Origin: Halorubrum ruber
GTDB taxonomy: Archaea > Halobacteriota > Halobacteria > Halobacteriales > Haloferacaceae
Length of the DNA: 64,000 nucleotides
Assembly (NCBI RefSeq): GCF_018228765.1
Contig: NZ_CP073695.1
Coordinates: 1,116,001-1,180,000 of the forward strand
Direction: 5' to 3'
Positions 18,992-28,068 of this stretch are shown piece after piece. The translations under genes were made by a program, and so were the position numbers. Each line of letters opens with the position of its first letter. Positions within the stretch are counted from its first letter, which is position 1. The notes beneath the pieces were generated by a model. That model was given only the letters and a program-made list of their open reading frames with translations. It was not told the DNA's origin and searched no databases.

Positions 18992-18998
18992 TTTTTAT
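18992..18998 (+). promoter_or_regulatory. TATA-like box of the MscS gene
   Basis: TTTTTAT lies 23-29 bases upstream of the ATG at 19021 and supports that start over the longer frame. Confidence 0.45.
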
Positions 18999-19020
18999 CG
19001 GAGCGACGCGACGCGACCGT

Positions 19021-19893
19021 ATGATCCGGCTGACGGCGCTGCCAAGGTGGGCGACAGAACTGGTGTCGGCGTACGACCGCGTGCTCTCGGAGCTGTTCTG
19101 GTTTCTCGTCGCGCTCGCGGCCGTCTACGTCCTCGGACAGGTCGTCGTCGTGCCGTTCGTCGTCCGCGTCGTGCGGGCGCGGAACCGCAACAACCCGACG
19201 ATCGAGACGGCGGTCAGGACGTACGTCCGAGTGGCGCTGATCGGGTTTGCGACGCTGACGGGCGTGATAGCCGCCGGCTATGGGGCCGTCCTCACCGACT
19301 CGGCGATCGTCATCGCGGCGATCACCTTCGTCTTCGGCATCGCCGGCCAGCAGGTGTTCGGGTCGCTCATCAGCGGGATCTTCCTCGTGGCCGACCCCGA
19401 CTTCAACGTCGGCGACTGGATCGCGTGGCCCGGCGGAGAGGGGACCGTCGAGGCCGTCGACTTCCGCGTGACGCGGGTCCGGACCCCGGACAACGAGACG
19501 ATATCGGTGCCGAACACCGAACTCACGAGCAACGCGCTCACCCGCCCGTACGGCCGGGACACTTACCGGATCACGGAGACGGTGTACGTCGCCTACGACG
19601 AGGACGTCGAGCGGGCGCTCATGACGCTCCGCTCGGTCGCGACCGACACGGGAGCGGTCCTTGACGACCCGGCGCCGAACGCGCGCGTCCTCGACCTCGG
19701 CGAGAACGCGATCACGGTCCAGGCGGAGCTGTGGGTCGACGACCCCGGAGACAGGGACGTGGCGACCCTCCGGTCCGACTTCCGCCGCGAGGTGAAGCGT
19801 CGGTTCGACGAGGAGGGAATCGCGATCGCGCCCCCGTCGGCGCAGTCGCTCTCGGGCGAACTCGCCGTCACGGAGCGCTCGGCCGGCGGGTGA
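19021..19893 (+). CDS. MscS-family mechanosensitive ion channel
   Basis: A 290-residue protein with three membrane helices (~20-120), the last being the pore-lining helix (FVFGIAGQQVFGSLISGIFL). The soluble beta domain follows (FNVGDWIAWPGGEGTVEAVDFRVTRVRT, then the NTELTSNALTRP motif). It should open on membrane tension to release solutes during hypo-osmotic shock. The start is set by the TATA box. It is a single gene, convergent with the CPBP protease gene. Confidence 0.88.
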   Translation: MIRLTALPRWATELVSAYDRVLSELFWFLVALAAVYVLGQVVVVPFVVRVVRARNRNNPTIETAVRTYVRVALIGFATLTGVIAAGYGAVLTDSAIVIAAITFVFGIAGQQVFGSLISGIFLVADPDFNVGDWIAWPGGEGTVEAVDFRVTRVRTPDNETISVPNTELTSNALTRPYGRDTYRITETVYVAYDEDVERALMTLRSVATDTGAVLDDPAPNARVLDLGENAITVQAELWVDDPGDRDVATLRSDFRREVKRRFDEEGIAIAPPSAQSLSGELAVTERSAGG

Positions 19894-19942
19894 TCAGCGC
19901 CGAGGGCGAACCGGTGACCTCGGTCCCCGCCGCTCCGGCCCC

Positions 19943-20677
19943 TCAGAGCGCCTGCGCGAGCAGCACCACGTAGATGGTGGCGTTGTACACGCCGTGCGCC
20001 AGTCCCGGGACCACGACGTTGTCCGTCCACTCGTAGAGCGCGCCGAGGACCGACCCGAGCACGACGACGACGCCGACGTACGCCCACCGCTCGACCGGGG
20101 TGCCGGAGACGGAGGGGAGGTGGATCAGTCCGAACGCGAGGCTCGCGATAAGCACCGCGGGGACCGCGTCGAACGCGCGCCGGACGCCGCCCTGGACGAC
20201 GCCGCGGAACAGCAGCTCCTCTACGGGTCCGACCACCGCGAGCGACACCGCGATCATCGCGAGGTAGTAGGTGACCGGGTCGCCCGCGGGGACGACCGCC
20301 TGGTTCTGGCCGGTCGAGAGCCCGACCTGATCGAGCGCGAACAGCGCCCCGTACTGGAACGCGAAGAGGACGGCCCCGCCGCCGACGACTATCGCCGCCT
20401 GGCGCGCGTCGGGTCGGGAAACGCGGGCGAGCTCCCACTCGCCCGTGATCGCGAGGTACCCCGCGACCGCGACCGCGAACCCGCCGAACTGGAGCACCGT
20501 CCGGAGCAGTTGGTAGCCGGTCGACCCCTCCGTGACCAGCCCGATCGAGACCGCCAGGTCCGCTGCCGGGACGGTGATCGCGCTCGCGACGAGGAGCGCG
20601 AACACGATCGCGAACAGCGCGCTCGCGACCCGGAGCACTCGCTCGGCGACCGCCGAGCCAGGTGCGTCGTCGCTCAT
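19943..20677 (-). CDS. CPBP-family intramembrane glutamic endopeptidase
   Basis: A 244-residue membrane protein with about seven hydrophobic segments. The Rce1/CAAX-type motifs are present: EELLFRG near residue 152 (paired glutamates and arginine), then a histidine in FGLIHLP and a final His/Asn region (GLAHGVYNATIY). Substrates in archaea are unknown; processing of membrane proteins or bacteriocin-like immunity are family possibilities. It stands alone, 87 bases from pgi on the same strand. Confidence 0.85.
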   Translation of the reverse strand: MSDDAPGSAVAERVLRVASALFAIVFALLVASAITVPAADLAVSIGLVTEGSTGYQLLRTVLQFGGFAVAVAGYLAITGEWELARVSRPDARQAAIVVGGGAVLFAFQYGALFALDQVGLSTGQNQAVVPAGDPVTYYLAMIAVSLAVVGPVEELLFRGVVQGGVRRAFDAVPAVLIASLAFGLIHLPSVSGTPVERWAYVGVVVVLGSVLGALYEWTDNVVVPGLAHGVYNATIYVVLLAQAL

Positions 20678-20764
20678 TGGGGGTCGTACGGCGCCCCGAG
20701 GCTTAGACGCACCGGATGTCGACTCGGCGTCGCGCGCGTTCGAGCCGGACGCCGAGCCCGCCGC

Positions 20765-22051
20765 TCACTCGATCCGCAGCTCGCGCTTCTCGTCGACCGC
20801 CTCGGCCTCGGCGAAGTCTCCGCCGCCGAGCAGCCCGCGTGCGGCCTTCTTCCCCCACTCGACCGCGGGCTGCGTGAACGTCGAGACGCTCGCGAGCTCG
20901 CCGTAGAGGACGCAGGCCGCCTCCATGCCATAGAGCAGCTCGCCGAGCGCCCGCTCGTCGACGCGGTCGATCTCGACGCGCACGTTGGGGACGTCCGCGG
21001 CCGCGAGGCTCGCCTCGGTCGCCTCGAACTCGGCGTCGAGCAGGCCGCCGAGCGACGACCCGCCGAGGTACGCGAGTCCGTCCAGCTCGGTCTCTGGGAT
21101 CCCCACGTCGGCACGCTCGGTCGGTCGCACGAGCGTCACCAGCTTGTCCGGCGGGCCGGCGCGGTATAACTGGAGCTGGGAGTGCTGGTCGGTCGCGCCG
21201 AGCGCGCGCGCCGGCGTCTGCCCGAGCCCGTCCTTCCCGAGGCTCTCGGCCCACAGCTGGGCGAACCACTCCGCGAACGTCTCCAGCGACTCGGCGTACG
21301 GCATCACGGCGTTGGTGCGCGCGCCGCGCTCCGCGAGCGCGTACGTCGCCGCGCCGTAGGCGTACGCGGGTGATTCGTACAGCGACCCCGCGAGCGACTC
21401 CATTCCGTCGCGGCCGCCCGCGAGGACGGCCTCGACGTCGTGGCCCTGAAGGGCCGCGACCGCGAGCCCGACCGTCGACAGCGCCGAGAACCGCCCGGGA
21501 ACCCCGTCCGGGACCGGCAGCGACGGGAGGTCGTGGCGGTCCGCCAGCTGTCGGAGGTTCCCCGCCTCGCCCGTCGTGACGAGCGTGCGCTCGGTCCAGT
21601 CGACGCCCGCGTCGGCCATCGCCTCGCGCACGACGAGGAAGTTCGCGAGCGTCTCGGCGGTCGTCCCCGACTTCGAGACGACGTTGACGACGGTGTCGTC
21701 GAGCGGGAGGTCGGCGAGCAGCGCCCGCGTGTCGTCGGGGTCGACGTTGTCGAGAACGTACGCGTCCACGTCGCTCGACAGGGCGTTCGACAGCGTCGCC
21801 GCGCCGAGCGCGCTCCCGCCGATGCCGACCGTCAGCACCGCCTCGGGGCGGTCGAACCCGTCGACCGCGGCGTAGATCGCGTCCGGGTCGGCGGCCTCCG
21901 GCAGGTTCAGGGCGGCGTACCCGAACTCGTCGTCGGCCATGCCGGCCGCGATCCGCTCGTGCGCGGCCGCGACGCGGTCGTCGAGTCTGTCCAGCGTTGC
22001 CGTCGTGAGCCCGGGGGTCGTCTCCAAGGCGTTTCCGAGGTCCACTCGCAT
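20765..22051 (-). CDS. pgi: Glucose-6-phosphate isomerase
   Basis: A 428-residue PGI of the SIS fold. It interconverts glucose-6-phosphate and fructose-6-phosphate in gluconeogenesis and sugar metabolism. The sugar-phosphate sites are GIGGSALGAATL and VVSKSGTTAETL, followed by GRFSALSTVG, the catalytic-region stretch LGATDQHSQLQLY and the terminal lysine region FTQPAVEWGKKAARGLL. It is shorter than animal and bacterial enzymes, as in other archaeal/Bacillus-type PGIs. With gnd at 62.5 kb it provides hexose-phosphate enzymes in this window. Confidence 0.95.
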   Translation of the reverse strand: MRVDLGNALETTPGLTTATLDRLDDRVAAAHERIAAGMADDEFGYAALNLPEAADPDAIYAAVDGFDRPEAVLTVGIGGSALGAATLSNALSSDVDAYVLDNVDPDDTRALLADLPLDDTVVNVVSKSGTTAETLANFLVVREAMADAGVDWTERTLVTTGEAGNLRQLADRHDLPSLPVPDGVPGRFSALSTVGLAVAALQGHDVEAVLAGGRDGMESLAGSLYESPAYAYGAATYALAERGARTNAVMPYAESLETFAEWFAQLWAESLGKDGLGQTPARALGATDQHSQLQLYRAGPPDKLVTLVRPTERADVGIPETELDGLAYLGGSSLGGLLDAEFEATEASLAAADVPNVRVEIDRVDERALGELLYGMEAACVLYGELASVSTFTQPAVEWGKKAARGLLGGGDFAEAEAVDEKRELRIE

Positions 22052-22135
22052 ACTACCCTCACCGCGCGAGAGCGACTTAAAAACCGCCGGCCGGGTCGAG
22101 CGCCGCCCCGCGGCGGGGACGCGTCGACCCGACCG

Positions 22136-23239
22136 TCAGTCGGCCGCCGCGACCGGCTCCTCGCCGTCGTCGAGCGCGGGGCGACCGAACCACCGGTCGA
22201 ACGAGAGCGGCCCGGAGCCGAGCGTGAAGACGGCGGAGGCGAGACCGAACAGCGCGACGTGGGCGAGGACGGGGTCGTCGGGGAGCCCGAACAGCGTCGT
22301 CGTGAACAGCACGAACGAGAGCGCGGCCGCGCCGCGGGTGAAGAACCCCGCGATCAGCGCGAGCCCCACGGCGACCTCGGTCACGCCGGCGCCGACGACC
22401 CACAGCCCCGGGTCGACGGGGACGACCGACGTGAGGTCGTACTTCTCGACGACGAGCAGCGCGCTGCCGGGGTCGGCGAGCTTCTGGATCAGCCCGAGGT
22501 AGACGAACGAGACGCCCATTCCGACCCGGAGCACCGTCGGAACATAGCGCCGCAGCGGGGTGGTCGCCTCGTCGAGGAACGACTTCAGGTGGTGGACGGG
22601 GTCGATCCGGCCGTAGTACGACCCCGGCGTGCTCGCCACCGCCAGCAGCATGTCGTCGGCGCTCGGCCGACCGCCGCCGAGTATCAGCAGCGCGAGGAAC
22701 ACCGGGACGTACTCCACCGCGAGGACGACGAGGGGGTCGCCGGCGACGAGCACCCACGCGTACGTCAGCAGGCCGGCCGCGGCGGTGATCCGCGTCGCGA
22801 GCCCGAAGAGGGTGAAGAAGCCGAGCCCGATGAAGAGCACGCGGAGCAGCGGGCTCGCCCCGACGTCGAACGAGAGGGTCGGCGCGAACAGGTACCCCTG
22901 GAAGCCGGCGCCGACGAGGGGGAGTCCGACGGCGAGCCGCAGCATCCACGGGACGAGGTCGCCGTAGCCGGCGAGCTTCTCGCGGAGGACGACGACGTCG
23001 ACGACGGTCGGGCGCACCCAGAGATACGCCGCGACCCCGGCGGCGGCGAGGAGGCCGGAGCCCGCGAACAGCGCCGCGTTGAACGGGTCGGAGAGCACCT
23101 CGGCGACGAACGCGACCGCGTCGAGGGGATCGCCCGAGTCCTCGGTGACGTAGTCGACGTGGGCCGCGACCGGCCGCGCGGCGAGCGTCGCGAGCAGCGC
23201 GAGCGCGGCGACGGCGACCGATCGGTGGCGAACGGACAT
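22136..23239 (-). CDS. DoxX-like multi-pass membrane protein
   Basis: A 367-residue protein with a signal-like first segment (MSVRHRSVAVAALALL) and about nine further hydrophobic segments. Its second half contains a DoxX-type module (LRVGMGVSFVYLGLIQKLADP, then TEVAVGLALIAGFFTRGAAALSFVLF). DoxX proteins are associated with quinone or thiol redox complexes in the membrane, but the partner here is unknown. ATG 23239 is preferred over an eight-residue extension. It lies 85 bases upstream of pgi and could be cotranscribed. Confidence 0.75.
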   Translation of the reverse strand: MSVRHRSVAVAALALLATLAARPVAAHVDYVTEDSGDPLDAVAFVAEVLSDPFNAALFAGSGLLAAAGVAAYLWVRPTVVDVVVLREKLAGYGDLVPWMLRLAVGLPLVGAGFQGYLFAPTLSFDVGASPLLRVLFIGLGFFTLFGLATRITAAAGLLTYAWVLVAGDPLVVLAVEYVPVFLALLILGGGRPSADDMLLAVASTPGSYYGRIDPVHHLKSFLDEATTPLRRYVPTVLRVGMGVSFVYLGLIQKLADPGSALLVVEKYDLTSVVPVDPGLWVVGAGVTEVAVGLALIAGFFTRGAAALSFVLFTTTLFGLPDDPVLAHVALFGLASAVFTLGSGPLSFDRWFGRPALDDGEEPVAAAD

Positions 23240-23350
23240 ACCTCGCTTACGCGCCGAACGCACCTAACGGTATTTCTTCACGAACGTTCGACTCGGACCC
23301 TGTGGGGCGGGTTTGCGCCGCTTCGGACCGCTCGATACCCGGGCCGTCGC

Positions 23351-23911
23351 CTACGGCGCTCGCGCGACGAGCGCGAACGTCTCGGTCCGCGTCTCGGCGC
23401 GCTCGACGTCGAACCCGGCCTCGGCGAGCGCGTCGCGTGCGTCGCTCACCGAAAAGCGCTCGTCGACCGGCGGGCCGTGCTCGCCGTCGCCGTCGGCCGA
23501 CCAGTCGAAGACGACGAACCGCCCGTCCGGGCGGAGGACGCGGGCGACCTCGTCGATCGCTTCCGGGCTGCCGAACTCGTGGTACGTTATCGTCGAGAAC
23601 GCGCCGTCGAGTTCGCCGTCCGCAAACGGGAGGTCCGACACGTCGCTCGCGACGAGTTCGACGTTGTCGGGGACGCCCTTCTCGCGGTAGTACTCGTGCA
23701 TCTCGGACTGAACGTCGACGCCGTAGACGGTCTCGGCGTGTTCGGCGACGTCGTCGGTGTAGAAGCCGGTGCCGCTTCCCAGGTCCGCGAGGACGCCGAA
23801 CGCGTCCGCCGCGAACGGACCGATCAGCTCCTCGGCGGACACCCAGCGATACCGCACCGCCGGTCGCTCCAAGCGGTCAGCGCCCTCGGCGTCGAACGTG
23901 TGAAATCCCAT
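23351..23911 (-). CDS. Class I SAM-dependent methyltransferase
   Basis: A 186-residue methyltransferase of the UbiE/type-11 kind. Motif I is LADLGSGTGFYTDDVAEH, the acidic strand end is YGVDVQSEMHEYY, motif II is ASDVSDLPFADGELDGAFS and motif III is VARVLRPDGRFVVFDW. It starts MGFHTFDAEGADRLERP; the upstream extension is arginine-rich and unlikely. The acceptor is not identifiable. It lies 114 bases after the aminotransferase gene on the same strand. Confidence 0.82.
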   Translation of the reverse strand: MGFHTFDAEGADRLERPAVRYRWVSAEELIGPFAADAFGVLADLGSGTGFYTDDVAEHAETVYGVDVQSEMHEYYREKGVPDNVELVASDVSDLPFADGELDGAFSTITYHEFGSPEAIDEVARVLRPDGRFVVFDWSADGDGEHGPPVDERFSVSDARDALAEAGFDVERAETRTETFALVARAP

Positions 23912-24025
23912 GCCCGGTCTTGCGCGCGGAGTGACAAAACGCGTCCGATCGCGCGGCACGGGCGTCCGTCGCGACGGCGGTCGCGCTGCCCCGGGCCGCC
24001 GCGTCTCGCCCCGCCCCGCTCCGCC

Positions 24026-25138
24026 TCACCACTCCGGTTCCAGCGCCTCGACGAGCCGGTCGATCTCGGCCTCGGTCGAGACGGCGTGGACCGACGCCCG
24101 GATCCCGTTCGGATGCGGCAGCGACCGCACGACGATGTCCTGTTCCCCGAGCCGCTCGACGGTCGCTTCCGGGTCGTCGACGTCGATCGTGACGAGCCCC
24201 GACTCGTACTCTCGCGGGCTGCGCAGTCGGTCCTCCGGGACGCCGTCCTTGAGACGGTCGGTCAGCGACTCGATCCGCGACTCGATCGCGTCGAGACCGA
24301 CGGCGTCGACCGCGTCGAGCGCCTCGACGAGGCCGACGTGGGCCGCGGCCGTCGTCGTCCCGATCTCGAAGCGCCCCGCCGCGGGCTTGAACTCGATCTC
24401 GTCGCCGGTCGGGTCCTCGACCCCCCGGTAGCCGACGGCGTGCGGTTCGAGGCCGGCCGCGGTGTCGCGGTCGACGTAGAGGAAGCCGGCGCCCCAGGGA
24501 CCGAGCGTCCACTTGTGGCCGGCGGCCGCGACCGCGTCGGCGCCCCACTCGTGGACGTCCATCGGGACCTGTCCGGGGGACTGGACCGCGTCGACGAGGG
24601 TGAACGCGCCCGCGTCGTTCGCGACCTCGACGAGGTCGGCGACCGGGAGGCGGGTGCCGTGGGTCCACGTGATCGCGCTGAAGCAGACGAGGCGGGCGTC
24701 CGCGACCGCCTCGGCGTACTCGTCGCGGTCGACGCGGCCGTCCTCGGTCTCCAACACGCGCACCTCGACGCCCTCGCGTTCGAGGCGCTGCCACGGGAGG
24801 ACGCCGGCCGGGTGTTCGAGGTCGGTCCGGACGACGACGTCGCCCGGCTCCCAGTCGATCGCGCCGGCGACGCGGTTGATCCCGTCGGTCGTGCTCTCGG
24901 TGAGCGCGATCTCCTCCGGGTCGGCGCCGACGAACTCGGCGATCCGCTCGCGCACCCGGTCGTACGTCTCGAACGCGTGTTCGTACGGGTCGGTCGTCGC
25001 GGAGCCGTACTCGTGCTCCTCGATGAAGGACCCGGCCGCCTCGACGACGTACTCGGGGCTCGGCCCGTGCGCGCCGAAGTTGAAGTACGCCGCGTCGCCG
25101 AGCGCCGGGACGTCCGCGCGAAGCTCTCTGGGGGTCAT
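24026..25138 (-). CDS. Class V PLP-dependent aminotransferase / cysteine-desulfurase-like protein
   Basis: A 370-residue fold-type I PLP enzyme. Key regions: YFNFGAHGPSPEYV at the amino terminus, TESTTDGIN for cofactor phosphate, DAVQSPGQVPMDVHEWGAD with the PLP aspartate, and AAGHKWTLGPWGAGFLYV with the Schiff-base lysine. It resembles isopenicillin-N-epimerase-like and Csd-like proteins. No obvious cysteine-loop for sulfur transfer is seen, so a desulfurase role is uncertain. ATG 25138 (MTPRELRADVP) is chosen; an ATG at 25168 would add ten residues. Confidence 0.82.
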   Translation of the reverse strand: MTPRELRADVPALGDAAYFNFGAHGPSPEYVVEAAGSFIEEHEYGSATTDPYEHAFETYDRVRERIAEFVGADPEEIALTESTTDGINRVAGAIDWEPGDVVVRTDLEHPAGVLPWQRLEREGVEVRVLETEDGRVDRDEYAEAVADARLVCFSAITWTHGTRLPVADLVEVANDAGAFTLVDAVQSPGQVPMDVHEWGADAVAAAGHKWTLGPWGAGFLYVDRDTAAGLEPHAVGYRGVEDPTGDEIEFKPAAGRFEIGTTTAAAHVGLVEALDAVDAVGLDAIESRIESLTDRLKDGVPEDRLRSPREYESGLVTIDVDDPEATVERLGEQDIVVRSLPHPNGIRASVHAVSTEAEIDRLVEALEPEW

Positions 25139-25208
25139 ACGGTCGTCGTCGAGTTGGATCGTTCTCATGGTGTCGGTTTCGGCGGCGCCGCGGCGGGTCT
25201 CGCTCGGA

Positions 25209-25547
25209 TCAGGCGTCGGCCTGGCGGACCGCGTTCGCCAGCGCCTCCTCGGTCTGCGCGCCGACCATCTGATTGACCAGTTCGCCGTCCGCGAACACGA
25301 GCAGCGTCGGGATGCCCTGAACGCCGTACTCGCCGGCTAACGCCTGGTGGACGTCGACGTCGACCTTCAGCACCGTCGCGTCGGTGTCTTCCGCGACCGC
25401 CTCGACGGCGGGCTCCATCATCTGACACGGGCCGCACCAGTCGGCGTAGAAGTCAACGAGGACGACGCCGTCGGCCACTTGCTCGTCGAACGCGTCGGCG
25501 TCGGTCAGCTGGATCGGCTCTCCGGGTGCAGCTTCTGTCGAACTCAT
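25209..25547 (-). CDS. trxA: Thioredoxin
   Basis: A 112-residue thioredoxin with the active site DFYADWCGPCQMM near residue 35 and the cis-proline loop GIPTLLVFADG. It is a cytosolic dithiol reductant. The amino terminus has the short acidic extension usual for halophiles. ATG 25547 (MSSTEAAPG) avoids a basic 17-residue upstream extension. The following ~230 bases to the aIF-1A gene hold no recognisable feature. Confidence 0.93.
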   Translation of the reverse strand: MSSTEAAPGEPIQLTDADAFDEQVADGVVLVDFYADWCGPCQMMEPAVEAVAEDTDATVLKVDVDVHQALAGEYGVQGIPTLLVFADGELVNQMVGAQTEEALANAVRQADA

Positions 25548-25777
25548 ACCAAGCCGTACGCGCTTCGTGGTAATAATGGTTTTGGATGGTTTCCACAATA
25601 CTACGATGGCACAGACGTGTGTTTTCTGTCCGGCTCCGTCGCGATACGGGCCGATGCAGTCGCTATCGGCGTTCGAAAACCGGTACGGTCGGGCGGGCGG
25701 CCGCCCGGCCGGAGTCTATCGGAGTGGAGAGAAACCGCGAGAAGTCGGTCGACAGCGACGCGGTGCGGGTAGTTCGA

Positions 25778-26062
25778 CTACTGAATGTGGCCTTCGCGGC
25801 GGAGCTGGTCGGCGTCCTCGTCCTCGTACCGCCACTCGACGTTCGCCTTCTCGTCCTGCCAGTCCCACGGTTCGGCGAGGACCACGTCGCCCTCGCTGAT
25901 CCACGTTCGGTACTTCATGCGGCCGGGGATCCGACCGAGCCGCTCCTCGCCGTCGGCGCAGCGCAGCTGAACGTGGTTGCCGCCGAGGTGTTCGGTCACC
26001 ACGGCGAACACTTCGTCGTCGTTGGGCATGCGGAGGTTCTTCCGCCCGGATTCTTCGCTCAT
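25778..26062 (-). CDS. eif1A: Translation initiation factor aIF-1A
   Basis: A 94-residue OB-fold factor that binds the small ribosomal subunit A site during initiation. The archaeal/eukaryotic signature is intact: [27 protein letters not shown], then [33 protein letters not shown]. The length is normal for archaea. It is a stand-alone gene, about 100 bases from the kinase gene on the same strand. Confidence 0.96.
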   Translation of the reverse strand: MSEESGRKNLRMPNDDEVFAVVTEHLGGNHVQLRCADGEERLGRIPGRMKYRTWISEGDVVLAEPWDWQDEKANVEWRYEDEDADQLRREGHIQ

Positions 26063-26162
26063 ACCACCAGTAGTGCGTTCGCCCGTATAAGTGATTGGAG
26101 ACGCGTGTGTACCCCCGTCATGCGATCTGATCGCACGAAACCGGTGCCGCGGAGGGCGACGC

Positions 26163-26840
26163 TCACTCCGCGTCGGTGACCGGGGCCGAGCGGTCGCCGC
26201 AGTCGGTGGGCTGGTCTTCGCCGCCCTCGTTCTCCCCGAACGCGGCGTCGATCTGCGCGAACGTCTCCGCCTCCGTGCCGGAGTTGTCGACGACGACGTG
26301 GTCGGTCGCCACCTCGTCGAACAGCTCCTTGAAGTGGAGGTGGATCTCGAAGTCGGCGTCGCTGATCCCGTCGCGGCGCTCGATCCGGCGCTCGACGACG
26401 GCCTCGTCGCAGGCGACCTCGACGAGGTCGAACTCGGCGGCGGCCGCGGCGGCCGTCTCGCGGGCGTCCGCGCGGAACCGGGCGTCCGCGAACGTCGCGT
26501 CGAGGACGACGGCGTCGCCGGCGTCGACGTCGTCGCGGGCGCGTGCGAGGAGTTCGGCGTAGACGGCCTCGGTCTCCGCGTCGGTGTACTCGGGGTCGTC
26601 GAACAGCTCCTTGCGTATCACGTCGGTCCGGCGGATCCGCCCGTCGACGTGGTCCGCGACCCGCTCGGCGACGGTCGTCTTGCCGACGCCGGGCAGGCCG
26701 CAGACGACGACCAACCGCCCCGCCAACCCCTCGTCGTCGTCGACCGAGGTCGACGGCGTTGGATCGAACGAATCCGCCGTTTCACCGCTTGAATCGGGGG
26801 ATTCGGTTCGGTCCGACGCTCGGCCACCGCGGTCACTCAT
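26163..26840 (-). CDS. P-loop kinase of unknown substrate
   Basis: A 225-residue P-loop protein. After a disordered acidic amino terminus of ~40 residues, Walker A is [17 protein letters not shown], a substrate-type loop is [13 protein letters not shown] and a second strand is [19 protein letters not shown]. This layout matches the zeta-toxin/gluconate-kinase-like or polynucleotide-kinase-like AAA_33 group. The phosphate acceptor cannot be told from sequence. The carboxy-terminal 30 residues are acidic and disordered. Confidence 0.75.
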   Translation of the reverse strand: MSDRGGRASDRTESPDSSGETADSFDPTPSTSVDDDEGLAGRLVVVCGLPGVGKTTVAERVADHVDGRIRRTDVIRKELFDDPEYTDAETEAVYAELLARARDDVDAGDAVVLDATFADARFRADARETAAAAAAEFDLVEVACDEAVVERRIERRDGISDADFEIHLHFKELFDEVATDHVVVDNSGTEAETFAQIDAAFGENEGGEDQPTDCGDRSAPVTDAE

Positions 26841-26927
26841 CTGTCCGTACCCTCCGGGCTAGCGTAAAAGAAACTTCGCATTGAGCGCCCCCTACGGTCC
26901 GGGGTCCGGGCTCGCTCCGGCTGGGAC

Positions 26928-27710
26928 TCAGAACTCCTCGACGTACCGGTTGAGGACCGAGGTGTCATCGTGAGTCGCCCACTCGTAGTCGGTGAACTCC
27001 TCGTACACTTTCAGGTCGACCGGCTCCGGCCGCGGGGAGTTCAGCTGATCCCGGGGTACTCCGCCGGTCGTGATCCCGACGACCGCCCCATCGAGCGTGA
27101 GGAGCGGCGCGCCGCTGTTGCCGCTCAGCGAGGGGACGGAGGTAAGCAGCGTCTCCCCGTTCCCGCGCTCGACGTACCGCCCGATCGACACGACCCAGTC
27201 GCCGATCCCGAACGGGTGGCCGACCTGAATGAGCGGCTGTCCCGTCTCGACCGAGTCCGACTCGCCGAGAGAGAGCCGGTTAGTTGGCGAGAAATCCGTC
27301 TCGAGGACGGCTACGTCGTGGTACGGGCTGTTCAAGTAATCAGACGCTCCCACGAGGTCGGGCTCGAACTTTTCGCCGGCGATCGGCCACGCCTCGAAGC
27401 GCTCGTTGCCGTCGACGACGTGGCTGTTCGTGAGGAGCCGACCGTCGTCGAGGAACCACGCGGTGCCGCCCGCTCCGTTCTCGCCCCTGATCACCGCGAC
27501 CGCCTCGCGGACGTCCTCCCCCAGCGACTCGGCGCGGTCCAGCTCTTCCTCTGTGAATCCGCCCAGTTCGGGCGGTTCCGTGTCCTCCACGTTCCCGGAG
27601 AGCGCTCGACGCTCGACGGCGTCCGGAATCGCTCCGCTACATCCCGCGACGCCGGTGACCAGTCCGGTTGCCCCGACCGTGATAACCTCTCTCCGAGTCC
27701 GATCCTCCAT
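26928..27710 (-). CDS. Trypsin-like serine protease (S1C-type) lipoprotein
   Basis: A 260-residue exported protease. An RR-containing signal with lipobox VAGC ends near residue 24. The catalytic triad is visible: His in LLTNSHVVDG, Asp in SPYHDVAVLE and Ser in LSGNSGAPLL. There is no PDZ domain, unlike DegP/HtrA. It is likely membrane-anchored outside the cell and acts on envelope proteins. A TATATA stretch lies about 25-30 bases upstream of the start. Confidence 0.86.
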   Translation of the reverse strand: MEDRTRREVITVGATGLVTGVAGCSGAIPDAVERRALSGNVEDTEPPELGGFTEEELDRAESLGEDVREAVAVIRGENGAGGTAWFLDDGRLLTNSHVVDGNERFEAWPIAGEKFEPDLVGASDYLNSPYHDVAVLETDFSPTNRLSLGESDSVETGQPLIQVGHPFGIGDWVVSIGRYVERGNGETLLTSVPSLSGNSGAPLLTLDGAVVGITTGGVPRDQLNSPRPEPVDLKVYEEFTDYEWATHDDTSVLNRYVEEF

Positions 27711-27821
27711 GAGATAATACTATCAACTGTCGGTATATAGGTTAATATGCGAAACCGTACCGGTCTCGTGTTCGTTATGGTACGTAACGTCCTCGTCGTA
27801 CTGTTTTCGCGTATAAGGAAG

Positions 27822-27896
27822 TGGGTTGGGGCGGATTTGAACCGCCGGCCTCCTCCATGTCAAGGAGGTGTCATAACCGGACTAGACTACCAACCC
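27822..27896 (-). tRNA. tRNA-Val (GAC)
   Basis: A 75-base cloverleaf on the minus strand. The acceptor stem GGGTTGG pairs with CCAACCC and the discriminator base is A. The anticodon stem CCTCC/GGAGG encloses loop TTGACAT, giving anticodon GAC. The T arm is GGCGG-TTCAAAT-CCGCC. No intron is seen and the CCA end is not encoded. Confidence 0.95.
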
Positions 27897-28068
27897 GCAG
27901 GGGCTTACTGACGCGTCTCGTCGTATCCGGGGGACGTAATTGAACCTTTCGTTTCGGGGATCCGGACGGGGGGAGTTACCGCCCGCCGATCGGGAGACGG
28001 CAGGCCCTCGGAGCCGACGGCGCGACGGCTTTCGACTGTTTTTACCCGCTCGCCGACAGTCCGTCCGT

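Noticed and set aside
21440-25276. A 1278-codon open frame on the + strand
   Set aside because: It lies antisense to pgi, the DoxX-like, methyltransferase and aminotransferase genes, all with clear family motifs. Its product is arginine-rich and repetitive, as expected for the opposite strand of GC-rich haloarchaeal genes.
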